Assembly (NCBI RefSeq): GCF_900637515.1
Contig: NZ_LR134375.1
Coordinates: 1,261,952 to 1,325,951, forward strand
Length of the DNA stretch: 64,000 nucleotides
Source of the DNA: Veillonella dispar
GTDB lineage: Bacteria > Bacillota > Negativicutes > Veillonellales > Veillonellaceae
Direction: 5' to 3'
Shown here: piece after piece, positions 1 to 8,378 of the stretch
How positions within the stretch are numbered: the stretch's first letter is position 1
Layout: each line of letters opens with the position of its first letter
Position numbers and translations under genes: made by a program
Notes under the pieces: generated by a model
The model's database searches: none
What the model was told of the DNA's origin: nothing
What the model saw: the letters and a program-made list of their open reading frames with translations, nothing else

Positions 1-94
1 ATATATACCTCGTTTTATAAAAAACTAGTTCTATTATATCACGGATTCTATAGAACTGTTATATGTAAGAACTTAAACATTCTATTTATCTAAT

Positions 95-132
95 TACTAC
101 CAGTTAAAAATAATTACTTTTAACTGGTAGTA
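95..132. repeat. Perfect 15-bp inverted repeat upstream of the thioesterase gene
   Basis: Arms at 95-109 and 118-132 are exact reverse complements, separated by 8 bases. There is no clear T-run on either side, so a simple Rho-independent terminator is not well supported. It lies just upstream of two TATAAT-like hexamers (146-151 and 181-186), so it could be an operator for the gene at 228 or the end of a transcript entering from the left. The rest of 1-227 shows nothing else recognisable. Confidence 0.5.
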
Positions 133-227
133 TCTATAAAATATGTATAATAGCATTAGCATAAAAATTATCGAAAGATGTATAATACTATTATAACGAG
201 AATATTCTTAATGAAAGAAGGTATATT

Positions 228-620
228 ATGGTATCAGCAGGTCAAACAGCTACGGCGACTGTAACAGTTACAGAATCTAATATTGCTAAAACAATGAAAT
301 CCGGTTCTTTAGAAGTCTTTGCCACACCAGCTATGTGTGCTTTAATGGAAGAAGCAGCTCAAGCAGCAGTACAGCCATATTTAGAAGATGGCGAAGGTAC
401 TGTAGGTATCGCTCTATCCATTACTCATGAGGCCCCTACTCCACTTGGTGCAACAGTAACTGCTAAAGCTACAGTTAGTGCTGTAGAGGGACGTAAAATA
501 ACCTTTGATATTGAAGCATCTGACGGCGTTGGTATCATTGGTCGAGGAACTCATGAACGATTTGTTATTAATAACGAAAAATTCATGGCTAAAGTTACAA
601 GTCGTGCAAAATCTAACTAA
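228..620 (+). CDS. FlK-like hotdog-fold thioesterase
   Basis: A 130-residue single-domain protein of the size and pattern of fluoroacetyl-CoA thioesterase (FlK) relatives, hotdog-fold enzymes that hydrolyse short acyl-CoA esters. The N-terminal third has an ATPAMCALMEEAAQ segment that matches the helix holding the family's Thr/Glu catalytic residues. A central THEAPTPLGATV segment matches the loop carrying the family histidine, and the strand VEGRKITFDIEASDG follows. The ATG at 228 has an AAGAAGG ribosome site about 8 bases upstream. The gene stands alone, facing ilvE convergently across a shared terminator. The substrate cannot be read from the sequence; FlK relatives in non-fluoroacetate organisms are generic acyl-CoA thioesterases. 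No signal peptide or membrane segment. Confidence 0.8.
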   Translation: MVSAGQTATATVTVTESNIAKTMKSGSLEVFATPAMCALMEEAAQAAVQPYLEDGEGTVGIALSITHEAPTPLGATVTAKATVSAVEGRKITFDIEASDGVGIIGRGTHERFVINNEKFMAKVTSRAKSN

Positions 621-695
621 TAACTAGTTTTACTAATAGTCTATAACTAATTGTATAATAGCCTAAGTGCGAATTTAACATAACAAAATAATACA

Positions 696-731
696 AAATG
701 GCATCTATCCAACGATAGATGCCATTTCTAT
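696..731. terminator. Bidirectional terminator between thioesterase gene and ilvE
   Basis: A perfect 14-bp stem (696-709 with 714-727) closes a 4-base loop. The flanks are T-rich in both directions, so it can end transcripts of both converging genes. Confidence 0.85.
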
Positions 732-776
732 TTACGTGTTAAATTATATAATCTACTAGATTAATCTATTAAAAGA

Positions 777-1799
777 TTAGCAAATTTTAACTACCCAGCC
801 TTCAGGAGCTTCAATTTCACCATGTTGAATGCCAAGTAATGTGTCATATAATTTTTTAGTGATAGGCCCCATATCATCCATACCAGCTGGTACATTAATA
901 GTACCTTCTGGAGTATCGATTTGACCTACTGGAGAAATAACAGCTGCTGTACCACAAAGACCAATTTCAGCAAAGTCTTTTAATTCATCTTTATGAACAG
1001 GGCGATTTTCTACAGTCATACCAAGGTAGTGTTCTGCTACATACATCAAAGAACGACGTGTAATGGATGGCAAAATACTATCGGATTTAGGTGTAACTAA
1101 TTTACCATCTTTGGTGATGAAGATAAAGTTCGCACCACCAGTTTCTTCTACATATGTACGAGTAGCCGCATCAAGGTACATGTTTTCTGCATAACCTTTT
1201 TCATGTGCATCAGTAATAGCATACAAACTCATAGCATAATTCAAACCAGCTTTAATATGGCCAGTACCATGAGGAGCTGCACGATCAAAATCAGTGATAC
1301 GAATTTTGATTGGTTTAGCGCCACCTTTGAAGTAAGGGCCTACTGGTGTAGTAAATACACGGAATTGATATTCATCCGCAGGTTTTACACCGATAACGGA
1401 GTTTGTACCCATCATGTATGGACGAATATAAAGACTTGCACCATGACCATAAGGAGGAACAAAGTCTTTGTTGGCTTTTACAACTTCTTTTACAGCTTCA
1501 AGGAAACGACCTTCAGGTAATGTAGGCATTACAAGGCGTTCACAAGATTGATTCAAACGAACTGCATTCAAATCTGGACGGAAGCATACGATGTGACCAT
1601 CTTTAGTGTAGTATGCTTTCAAACCTTCAAAGACAGTTTGAGCGTATTGGAATACACCAGCACATTCATTAAGAACAACGTTAGCATCAGTAATTAATCC
1701 GCCTTCGTCCCATTTACCATCTTTATATGTAGTTAAATAACGGTAGTCGGTTTCTACATAACCAAAACCGAGATTATCCCAATCGATATTCTTGCTCAT
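777..1799 (-). CDS. ilvE: Branched-chain amino acid aminotransferase
   Basis: A class IV PLP-dependent aminotransferase of about 340 residues. It interconverts leucine, isoleucine and valine with their 2-oxo acids using glutamate/2-oxoglutarate in the cytoplasm. Family features visible: the VFEGLKAY segment near residue 60, the RPYMMGTN stretch near 130, HIKAGLNYAMSL near 185 which holds the PLP-binding lysine, and EETGGANFIFI near 225. The C-terminal GLCGTAAVISPVG segment is also typical. The start chosen is the ATG at 1799 (MSKNIDW), because GGAGG lies 8 bases upstream of it; an in-frame ATG five codons earlier overlaps that ribosome site. The gene has its own promoter (1834-1862) and terminator, so it is monocistronic. 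No T-box leader was seen in the short 5' region. Confidence 0.95.
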   Translation of the reverse strand: MSKNIDWDNLGFGYVETDYRYLTTYKDGKWDEGGLITDANVVLNECAGVFQYAQTVFEGLKAYYTKDGHIVCFRPDLNAVRLNQSCERLVMPTLPEGRFLEAVKEVVKANKDFVPPYGHGASLYIRPYMMGTNSVIGVKPADEYQFRVFTTPVGPYFKGGAKPIKIRITDFDRAAPHGTGHIKAGLNYAMSLYAITDAHEKGYAENMYLDAATRTYVEETGGANFIFITKDGKLVTPKSDSILPSITRRSLMYVAEHYLGMTVENRPVHKDELKDFAEIGLCGTAAVISPVGQIDTPEGTINVPAGMDDMGPITKKLYDTLLGIQHGEIEAPEGWVVKIC

Positions 1800-1833
1800 A
1801 ACAATAACCTCCATGCTTATTAATATACTTATA

Positions 1834-1862
1834 ATCTTAACACTATGAGCAAGTTATTTCAA
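1834..1862 (-). promoter_or_regulatory. Probable ilvE promoter
   Basis: Read on the minus strand, TTGAAA (1857-1862) and TAAGAT (1834-1839) are separated by exactly 17 bases, about 35 bases before the ilvE start. The rest of 1863-2128 holds no complete gene, only a short open fragment listed separately. Confidence 0.6.
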
Positions 1863-1948
1863 CATATTCTATAGAGAACAGAAATTAGACATGTAATAAG
1901 TTAAGTATACTTAAGTACAAAATATAGAATACCACTTATTTTGATGCC

Positions 1949-2053
1949 TTATAAATCATATGGATCATCATATCTATAACGATTAGTATCATAAATAATC
2001 TCTATGTCTTTATCTATAATAAATTTAGTTCGTTTCAAATCATAAGGATAAAA
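1949..2053 (-). other. Short open fragment without start, possible gene remnant
   Basis: The minus strand is open for 34 codons between two stops and has no start codon with a ribosome site. The residue content (many Asp, Tyr, Arg, Lys; ending near YRYDDPYDL) looks protein-like rather than random, which suggests a decayed C-terminus. An open run of this length can occur by chance, so this is a weak call. Confidence 0.2.
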
Positions 2054-2128
2054 TTATTCTTTACATACCGATTTATATTATAATTAACTTACCATATATG
2101 TATCTCATCTCTTAAGGAGGTATCTCTC

Positions 2129-2794
2129 ATGAAAGAATCTACTAACCGTACCCTAATTACTAATCCAAAAAACATAATCTGTATCGGTTTAAACTATGCA
2201 GACCATATAGAGGAAACTAGTCTTGCTACACATGATTTTCCAGAAATCTTTATGAAAACATCTAATGCATTGGCGTCTCATCAAGATATAGTTCCCATTC
2301 AAGATGAAAACCTTCATTATGATTACGAAGGAGAACTGGTTATCGTCATTGGTAAGGCTGGTAAAAATATATCTCGCGACCAAGCTAAAGAACATATCTT
2401 AGGATATACCATAGGTAATGATGTATCAGCTCGAGCCTTACAATTTAGAGGCTCTCAATGGATTCTCGGCAAATCACTAGATAACTTTGCCCCTATCGGT
2501 CCTACTATTGTCTCTCCAGATGATTTTGATTTTGACAATGCCACTATTACTACAACAGTAAATGGTGAAGTGCGTCAACAAGCTAAATTAGAACAAATGT
2601 TATTTAAACCAGATGCAATCATAGAGTTTGTATCTCAGTATATTACACTACAAGAGGGTGATATTATCTTTACCGGTACACCTAGTGGTGTTGTACTTGG
2701 TAAAAATGAAAGCAAATATGGTTGGTTAAAATCAGGAGATACCGTATCTATATCGATTAGTGGCATTGGTACCTTAGTAAATCAATTTAAATAG
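2129..2794 (+). CDS. Fumarylacetoacetate hydrolase (FAH) family protein
   Basis: A 221-residue cytoplasmic metal-dependent hydrolase or decarboxylase of the FAH/MhpD superfamily. Visible family blocks in order: ICIGLNYADHIEET near residue 20, MKTSNAL near 45, DYEGELVIVIGK near 72 (acidic metal ligands), YTIGNDVSARALQ near 98, GKSLDNFAPIGP near 118 and IFTGTPSGVVLG near 185. Members act on acylpyruvates, oxaloacetate or 2-hydroxyhepta-2,4-diene-1,7-dioate; the substrate is not determined by these motifs. An excellent AAGGAGG site lies 9 bases before the ATG. The gene appears to be transcribed alone and ends at a strong terminator shared with ogt, which converges on it. Confidence 0.88.
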   Translation: MKESTNRTLITNPKNIICIGLNYADHIEETSLATHDFPEIFMKTSNALASHQDIVPIQDENLHYDYEGELVIVIGKAGKNISRDQAKEHILGYTIGNDVSARALQFRGSQWILGKSLDNFAPIGPTIVSPDDFDFDNATITTTVNGEVRQQAKLEQMLFKPDAIIEFVSQYITLQEGDIIFTGTPSGVVLGKNESKYGWLKSGDTVSISISGIGTLVNQFK

Positions 2795-2812
2795 TCCCAC
2801 CTATATATACCA

Positions 2813-2862
2813 AAAGAGATTACCTATGATGTGTCTATCCATCATGAGTAATCTCTTTCTTC
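2813..2862. terminator. Bidirectional terminator between FAH gene and ogt
   Basis: A long stem pairs AAAGAGATTAC...ATGATG with CATCAT...GTAATCTCTTT around 2813-2857, with a small internal mismatch. It is followed by TCTTCTTTTTC on the plus side. Confidence 0.8.
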
Positions 2863-2908
2863 TTTTTCTATAAGTCTATTTAAATATGATTTTACAATCT
2901 AATATGTA

Positions 2909-3406
2909 CTATTTATGTTTCGCTTCAAGATCAAGCATGTATTTCTTGCGTTCAATACCGCCAGCATAGCCAGTTAATTTTCCATTACTACCAATCACAC
3001 GATGACATGGAATGATAATAGAAATAGGATTATGACCTACCGCACCTCCTACTGCTTGGGCAGACATCCTATCTTTTCCTTGCTGTTTTGCAATCTCTTT
3101 ACCTATATCTCCATATGTTGTAGTTTTACCGTAAGGTATGGTTTGTAATATGGACCATACAGACTTACGGAACTCTGTCCCCTCTAACTGAATCGGTGGT
3201 GTAATAAAAGGCTTTTTACCATTAAAGTATTGGTCTAGCCACATAATAGTTACTTCAAATGGACCTGTTAGTTGCTCTATATACTCCGCATCATCATAAC
3301 TTGGTGCATAATCTTCATCGATAAAAAACAAATCTGTTAAGTATGATAATGTACCAAGCATAATCATAGTTCCTAATGGGCTTTCATAGGTGTATTTATA
3401 ATTCAT
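2909..3406 (-). CDS. ogt: Methylated-DNA--protein-cysteine S-methyltransferase
   Basis: A 165-residue suicide DNA-repair protein that transfers methyl groups from O6-methylguanine to its own cysteine. The active-site motif IIPCHRVIG lies near residue 135, preceded by a helix-turn-helix-like segment around TTTYGDIGKEIA and the AVGGAVGHNPISI stretch. The short N-terminal domain and lack of an Ada domain fit the Ogt type. GGAG lies about 10 bases before the ATG. It is transcribed away from the macrodomain gene region on the same strand, with a roughly 100-base gap. No missing catalytic residue. Confidence 0.94.
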   Translation of the reverse strand: MNYKYTYESPLGTMIMLGTLSYLTDLFFIDEDYAPSYDDAEYIEQLTGPFEVTIMWLDQYFNGKKPFITPPIQLEGTEFRKSVWSILQTIPYGKTTTYGDIGKEIAKQQGKDRMSAQAVGGAVGHNPISIIIPCHRVIGSNGKLTGYAGGIERKKYMLDLEAKHK

Positions 3407-3508
3407 AGTACATTATCTCCTTCTTAAACTAACAAATCATTCATAACCTTTTTTATGTCATTATTAAATGATACAGTATTTTTATGAATTTCAAAAGGAG
3501 TATATTAT

Positions 3509-4288
3509 TTATCCCAATAATTTGTTGTAGATGTCATAATCTATATCCTTTAATACATTAAATACCACTTGTATTTTACTATTTGTTTCTTTTAAATATG
3601 TTCGTACCGTATCTATGGCAATCTGTGCTGCTTCTTCATTAGGGAATCTAAATTCACCAGTAGAAATACAACAGAATGCAATAGATCGTAAGTTATAAGC
3701 ATTGGCTAACTTTAAACAGGATTGATAGCAAGAAGCTAATTCAATTCTTTCCTTATCTGTTACACTTTCATAAATAATAGGACCTACCGTATGAAGTACA
3801 TGCTTTGCGGGCAAATTATACCCATAGGTCATACGAGCCACACCCGTTTTTTCAGGCATTTCCATATACTCAGTCATTCTAGCACATTCCATGCGAAGCT
3901 CTATACCAGCAAAGGTATGGATTTCATTATCGATACACTTATGATTTGGAGCAAAACATCCGAGTAATTTATTATTGGCTGCATTTACAATAGCATCTAC
4001 AGATAATCGAGTAATATCTCCTTGCCACAAATAAATCTGAGGCTCTCGCTCTTCCATATCACTAATCGTTACGATTCCCTTTTCATGGGCCAATATATTT
4101 AAATATTCAGACTCTATCTTCATCCATTCAAGAGACATGCCACCAGCAGGACGAATATTACATAAAGATCTAAAGAGAGTAAATTGCTCTTCTTCATTCA
4201 TAGGGATCTCTATATGTTCGTTATGTCTCTCATTGTATTCTGCTACTAAGCCTTCAACCAAATAGCGTAACCGTTCTTGCTGTGTCAT
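3509..4288 (-). CDS. Zinc-containing macrodomain protein-ADP-ribose hydrolase
   Basis: A 259-residue protein with an N-terminal helical region (about 1-85) and a C-terminal macrodomain. Signature blocks are GDITRLSVDAIVNAANN near residue 92, LLGCFAPNHKCIDN near 110, and CCISTGEFRFPNEEAA near 205. The Cys-x5-His-x-Cys arrangement in the second block is the zinc site of the Zn-Macro subclass (SauMacro-like), which removes ADP-ribose from modified proteins. In streptococci and staphylococci such proteins sit beside a SirTM sirtuin and a lipoylated GcvH-like protein. Neither partner is adjacent here, so the target in this organism is unknown. Start ATG preceded by AAAAAGGAG. Confidence 0.85.
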   Translation of the reverse strand: MTQQERLRYLVEGLVAEYNERHNEHIEIPMNEEEQFTLFRSLCNIRPAGGMSLEWMKIESEYLNILAHEKGIVTISDMEEREPQIYLWQGDITRLSVDAIVNAANNKLLGCFAPNHKCIDNEIHTFAGIELRMECARMTEYMEMPEKTGVARMTYGYNLPAKHVLHTVGPIIYESVTDKERIELASCYQSCLKLANAYNLRSIAFCCISTGEFRFPNEEAAQIAIDTVRTYLKETNSKIQVVFNVLKDIDYDIYNKLLG

Positions 4289-4333
4289 ATGTAACTCCTT
4301 TTTGTATAGACTATACGTTCACCTAATATATAA

Positions 4334-4369
4334 CAAAAAACTGCTAGCACATATGTATATGCTAGCAGT
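4334..4369 (-). terminator. Terminator of the ABM-domain gene
   Basis: A 10-bp stem (4340-4349 with 4360-4369) is followed, on the minus strand, by a run of six T. Confidence 0.85.
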
Positions 4370-4409
4370 AACTTTACTGTGATTATATTATACTATATTA
4401 TATTCAGTT

Positions 4410-5177
4410 TTAAGGTCTTACAAATGCTTGACCCCCATGGTTGACGAGGACATCCCCATCTAAAACCTTTGTGGTAACATTTTGTAGACTACCTTGAATT
4501 TGGCTCATCATGAATCGATAACCAGGACTATTTAAATGTTTTGTTAAGGCCTCTTGATCACTATAAATTTGGATAACATACCAATGATTTTTTACATTTC
4601 TTTCACGAAGCACATAACCAGCCTTATAACCCGCATCATCGCGTACGGCCCGTTCAATATCGAGTTGGTATTGACGTTGTACTGTGTCGATATCATTGCT
4701 ATTAACAGTAAACTCTGTCAGAGTCACTATTGCTTTACCATCATTGACAATAGATAAAGCATCTTTTTTCTCAAACAATAGTACAGACTGTACGTCGTAC
4801 ATTTTACGATTTGTTAATTTAGAACCTACTTCATTAACAAAGGCCTGATAATGATCAGATTTGCGATGTGTTTCAATAGCAGCTAAATCTTTATAAACCT
4901 CTACTACATAAGACTCAGATGGATTTCCTTTTACATGCGCTACATTCATAGATAATGTATTAGGTTCTTTCTCCATAGATGCTGTTAGATTGGCAACACC
5001 TGCACTGTTATATGTGCCCTGTAACTCTGCTGGTACTTCGAATCGATACATATTGACACTAGGTGCTGTATCTACAGATTGATCTCGTTCCATAACAAGA
5101 GCCGCAAAGGATGTACTAACACCTAATACAGCAATCGTAGAGGTTACTAAAATACGTTTAAATAATTTTTTAGTCAT
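4410..5177 (-). CDS. Exported protein with two ABM-type (antibiotic biosynthesis monooxygenase-like) domains
   Basis: About 255 residues from the chosen ATG (5177), which has AAAGGAG 8 bases upstream; a longer reading frame would overlap the preceding gene. The N-terminus (MTKKLFKRILVTSTIAVLGV, then STSFA) is a typical signal peptide with a cleavage site near AFA-type residues. Two repeats follow, each ending in a pattern such as IETHRKSDHYQAFVNEVG (first) and LTKHLNSPGYRFMMSQIQ (second). These match the dimeric ferredoxin-like ABM fold of small quinol monooxygenases and heme-degrading proteins. Here two copies are fused in one chain and exported, which is unusual for the family. It follows the radical SAM gene by 10 bases, so the two are probably cotranscribed. 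The substrate is unknown. Confidence 0.7.
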   Translation of the reverse strand: MTKKLFKRILVTSTIAVLGVSTSFAALVMERDQSVDTAPSVNMYRFEVPAELQGTYNSAGVANLTASMEKEPNTLSMNVAHVKGNPSESYVVEVYKDLAAIETHRKSDHYQAFVNEVGSKLTNRKMYDVQSVLLFEKKDALSIVNDGKAIVTLTEFTVNSNDIDTVQRQYQLDIERAVRDDAGYKAGYVLRERNVKNHWYVIQIYSDQEALTKHLNSPGYRFMMSQIQGSLQNVTTKVLDGDVLVNHGGQAFVRP

Positions 5178-5187
5178 AAATACTCCT

Positions 5188-6528
5188 TTACATATATCTT
5201 GATAGCTTTTCAGCAAACAAGCCAATACGCTTATAAGTTAACAGATTACATACTTTTGCTGTAAAGTGTCCAAATCTACGATAAAAGAAATTAAATGTTA
5301 AATATGCTGGTATTGTGCCCATAGTTTTAGGCATGCGACGAAATATATTTTTTATGGAATATAGCTCTTTATAGATCCAAAGATACCCTTTTTCTAATTC
5401 TTCTTTAGACATACCTAACGGTGATACAACTACATGAGACGTATTATATTTTGATAAATCATAATCAAAAATTCTATTTTGCTCTTCCATTCTCTTGTAG
5501 AATTCAGTACCTGGATATGGTGTGACAATATGTGATGTAATCGTATCAATTTTCTGGCTAATAATCCAATTTAACGTATTTTTAAAAGTCTCTGGTGTAT
5601 CTCCATCTAATCCAAATACAAAGCTAGCATTAACCATAATACCACGCTTATGTAATTCGTTAATAAGTCGTTCAAACTCTTCACGATTATTTTGCATTTT
5701 ATGAACACTAGATAAAGATTGAGAACTAATACTTTCAAAACCAATAAATAAACTCTGGCAACCAGTTTCTTTCATTAAATCCATTAATTCAGGGTGTTGC
5801 CCTATTTTCATAGTAACTGCTGCATTCCAGTTTAACTTCAAAGGTTTAATACGTTCTAAAAACTGTTTAGTCCAAGAAATATTGCCAATAAAGTTATCAT
5901 CTATAAACATAATATGTTTTGTACCTAATTTTTTGATATCTTCCAACACATCTTCTATATTGCGATTAATATATTGGTGTGTTCCAGAACTATTATAGCA
6001 AAAATCACATCTATGAGGGCAACTTCGACTAGTAGAAACAACATTGTACCATAAGTAATCGGTCTTATCTATTAAGTCATATGCAGGTGATGCAATATCG
6101 TCTCCAGACTCTAAAGGAGCAGATACGTATTGAGATTGTAATCGACCATGTTTAGCATCTTCTATAATTTGAGGCCATGTATTTTCTGCAAAACCTATAC
6201 AAAGACTATCAAATGCCTCCTTAGGTATGGTATTGGATGCTGTCGTAATATGTATACCACCAGCAATCACCTTAACACCTTTTTCTTTATATATAGATGC
6301 AATTTCAATAGCTCTAGGTAAAATATCTACTGTAACTGCTATCCCTACCAAGTCAGGCACATCATCAAAATCAATAGCTCTAATATTTTCATTTTCAATT
6401 GTGACCTCACACTCATAACGAATAATATTAGCCACCGTTAACAAACCTAAATGTGGTGACATACGTATTTTTAAATCTGTATCCATAGGACGCTTCAACA
6501 TACGCGGCTGAATTAATTTAACTTTCAT
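5188..6528 (-). CDS. B12-binding radical SAM protein
   Basis: About 446 residues. The N-terminal roughly 130 residues form a cobalamin-binding-like domain (PHLGLLTVANI, VGIAVTVDILPRAIEIA, IAGGIHIT). A radical SAM core follows with the cluster motif CPHRCDFCYN near residue 175 and a MFIDDNFIGN strand. The C-terminus (about 360-446) is a helical cap. Members of this type carry out methyl transfers or rearrangements on lipids, hopanoids or peptides, so the substrate cannot be assigned. The ATG at 6528 has AGAGG 7 bases upstream and gives the family-typical MKVKLIQPR start; an ATG seven codons earlier lacks a site. The next gene begins 10 bases after its stop. Confidence 0.82.
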   Translation of the reverse strand: MKVKLIQPRMLKRPMDTDLKIRMSPHLGLLTVANIIRYECEVTIENENIRAIDFDDVPDLVGIAVTVDILPRAIEIASIYKEKGVKVIAGGIHITTASNTIPKEAFDSLCIGFAENTWPQIIEDAKHGRLQSQYVSAPLESGDDIASPAYDLIDKTDYLWYNVVSTSRSCPHRCDFCYNSSGTHQYINRNIEDVLEDIKKLGTKHIMFIDDNFIGNISWTKQFLERIKPLKLNWNAAVTMKIGQHPELMDLMKETGCQSLFIGFESISSQSLSSVHKMQNNREEFERLINELHKRGIMVNASFVFGLDGDTPETFKNTLNWIISQKIDTITSHIVTPYPGTEFYKRMEEQNRIFDYDLSKYNTSHVVVSPLGMSKEELEKGYLWIYKELYSIKNIFRRMPKTMGTIPAYLTFNFFYRRFGHFTAKVCNLLTYKRIGLFAEKLSRYM

Positions 6529-6591
6529 GTACAACCTCTTATATAACAAATACTCTTATATTATTATAAAAGATTATTATTCTTTTTGCAT

Positions 6592-6653
6592 ATAAAAACA
6601 TCCTATCTGTAGAAACAATATTAATTAATATTATTTCCCACAAATAGGATGTT
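6592..6653 (-). terminator. Terminator of the ProX-like gene
   Basis: A 14-bp outer stem (around 6597-6610 with 6640-6653, one mismatch) encloses an AT-rich palindrome. A T-rich tract follows on the minus strand. Confidence 0.7.
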
Positions 6654-6657
6654 GAGC

Positions 6658-7143
6658 TTATATTGTTATATATTCAATAGTTGTACCATGTTCTTCAATT
6701 AAGTTAACTAAGTCTTTTCCCTGTAGCCATACGGTAGCATCATTTTGATTAGGATGTATACCGATTAGATTATCTTTATAATCCGCATCAATATAGTAAT
6801 GAACTTTCCGTGCTTCATCGTGAAGTAAACAGAATGGAGATACGTGACCTGGTTTAATCTTCAAAATATCCCATAGCTCTTCTTCAGAGCCAAAAGAAAT
6901 CTTTTTTAGCTTATGGTCCTTACGAAACTGTTTTAAATCCACACGCTTAGAACCACGAACAGTAATCAAATAATAGTGTTCCCGCTTGTGGTCTCGAATG
7001 AATAAATTTTTCGCATCCCACTCAGGATATGGTAACTCTACATTGGGCTTGTCGTCCATACTAAATAGCGGTGCGTGATCCGTAACTTCAAAATCGATAT
7101 GATGGTCACGTAAACAATCATATACGCCTTGTTTATCTAACAT
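6658..7143 (-). CDS. Prolyl-tRNA deacylase of the YbaK/ProXp family
   Basis: A 161-residue free-standing trans-editing domain that hydrolyses mischarged aminoacyl-tRNA, most likely Ala-tRNA(Pro) by similarity to the PrdX/ProXp-ala branch. Visible features: the VTDHAPLFSMDD segment near residue 20, AKNLFIRDHKREHYYLITV near 45 with the conserved lysine, and FGSEEELWDILKIKPGHVSP near 85, the family's GxxSP-type loop. The length matches stand-alone members. AGAGG lies 7 bases before the ATG. A terminator follows directly. It sits at the edge of the immunity-gene island but looks like an ordinary housekeeping gene. Confidence 0.88.
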   Translation of the reverse strand: MLDKQGVYDCLRDHHIDFEVTDHAPLFSMDDKPNVELPYPEWDAKNLFIRDHKREHYYLITVRGSKRVDLKQFRKDHKLKKISFGSEEELWDILKIKPGHVSPFCLLHDEARKVHYYIDADYKDNLIGIHPNQNDATVWLQGKDLVNLIEEHGTTIEYITI

Positions 7144-7230
7144 GTAATACCTCTAATATATAGTTTACGCTTGGTGAAAGTAATATTTATAGTTATATTA
7201 CTATTATATGACCTAATTAACCCACCAAGT

Positions 7231-8253
7231 CTATTCTCGAACTTTATAGGTACCATCAAATACAAATAATTCAGGATGTTCATGTACGAATGTGTCTTCA
7301 TAGATTCCATCATATTCATATACTACATCATCTTTTTTATCGAGGAAATCGAACAACTCCTCTTCATTCTCCCAGTCTTGTAAAATAGTCCATCGCTCAG
7401 CTCGATCAAATGAAATAGAACCGCCAAAGTAATCGATTACGGATTGTAAATTATCTGCTAATGTATCCATCTTAAAGAGGCGTAATCCAGCAAGAGCATC
7501 CTCCCATACAATGCCTGTAGAGTTATAGAAGAACTGATGATGTCCACCATTATTAACCTCTGCGAAGTACCAGGATATAGCATTGAGATAGCGTTGCTCT
7601 ACAGTAAAAGGTTTTGCAGATTCTAAATAATCATCATATGAGCCATATATATTGATAGTCCAGTACATTGGCTCATTAATGGTCCACATATCGTCTGTAG
7701 CTTGTATCTCTTCAACAGTGATAGTACGATGACGAGGTACACCTTCTCTTTTCTTCTTTTTAGCTGCTACATACTCATTATAGGCAGTACATAAATCAGG
7801 ATAATCAGCTTCACATTTTTCAAAGTCCATTTGCATATAGCACATATCCATGACTTCAAAACAATACGATTTTATATCATCTAGTTCCGATTCCGTAGCT
7901 AACCGTACACCCTGATCCACTAACCTTAGCATCTGTTGCATAGTATCAGATATGTACGCTTCATTATTATCTAAAACAATAGATCCATACGCATAGGCAC
8001 AGCGATAATACCACACCGCATCACGATGCTCTTCATCAATAGCCTCTAATACCTTAATTGCCTCTTTTTCATTGCCATTATTGTTATAAGCTCTACCAAG
8101 CTCACCTAACAGAGGTATAGATAAATTTTCTATGCCCACACTAGTTAACACATCAATAATAGTTTTTACGTTTCCACTATCATTAAGATCTTTAATAGTT
8201 TGTAACTGTTCAGCATCAGACAAAGATAAAAACTGTTCAACACTTAAAGACAT
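7231..8253 (-). CDS. TPR-like module fused to a DUF4375 domain; putative immunity protein
   Basis: About 340 residues. Residues about 5-165 form a helical TPR-like module (LLGELGRAYNNNGNEKEAI, then WYYRCAYAYG). It is clearly homologous to the middle of the 508-residue protein at 9616-11142. The C-terminal part (about 190-330) carries the DUF4375 signature EVNNGGHHQFFYNSTG. DUF4375 and SUKH domains are common in immunity proteins of polymorphic-toxin systems; no toxin is adjacent. Two starts are possible: ATG at 8253 with AGGGG about 11 bases upstream (chosen), or GTG at 8262 too close to the same site. Function is inferred from domain and context only. Confidence 0.72.
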   Translation of the reverse strand: MSLSVEQFLSLSDAEQLQTIKDLNDSGNVKTIIDVLTSVGIENLSIPLLGELGRAYNNNGNEKEAIKVLEAIDEEHRDAVWYYRCAYAYGSIVLDNNEAYISDTMQQMLRLVDQGVRLATESELDDIKSYCFEVMDMCYMQMDFEKCEADYPDLCTAYNEYVAAKKKKREGVPRHRTITVEEIQATDDMWTINEPMYWTINIYGSYDDYLESAKPFTVEQRYLNAISWYFAEVNNGGHHQFFYNSTGIVWEDALAGLRLFKMDTLADNLQSVIDYFGGSISFDRAERWTILQDWENEEELFDFLDKKDDVVYEYDGIYEDTFVHEHPELFVFDGTYKVRE

Positions 8254-8378
8254 ACAATACACGTCCCCTCATAGCACAAATATGTATATGAAATCATCTT
8301 AAGATAATTATAACAAACAACACAACACTATGGGTTACAGATTTTAAAATAATAGTTTACGACAAAACAGCTATTTAA

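Noticed and set aside
1800-2128. T-box leader for ilvE
   Set aside because: The promoter lies about 35 bases before the start, leaving no room for a T-box, and no T-box core sequence was seen.
7137-7319. 60-codon minus-strand frame between the ProX-like and DUF4375 genes
   Set aside because: It overlaps the 3' end of the DUF4375 gene in another frame, has no ribosome site, and its product is not protein-like.
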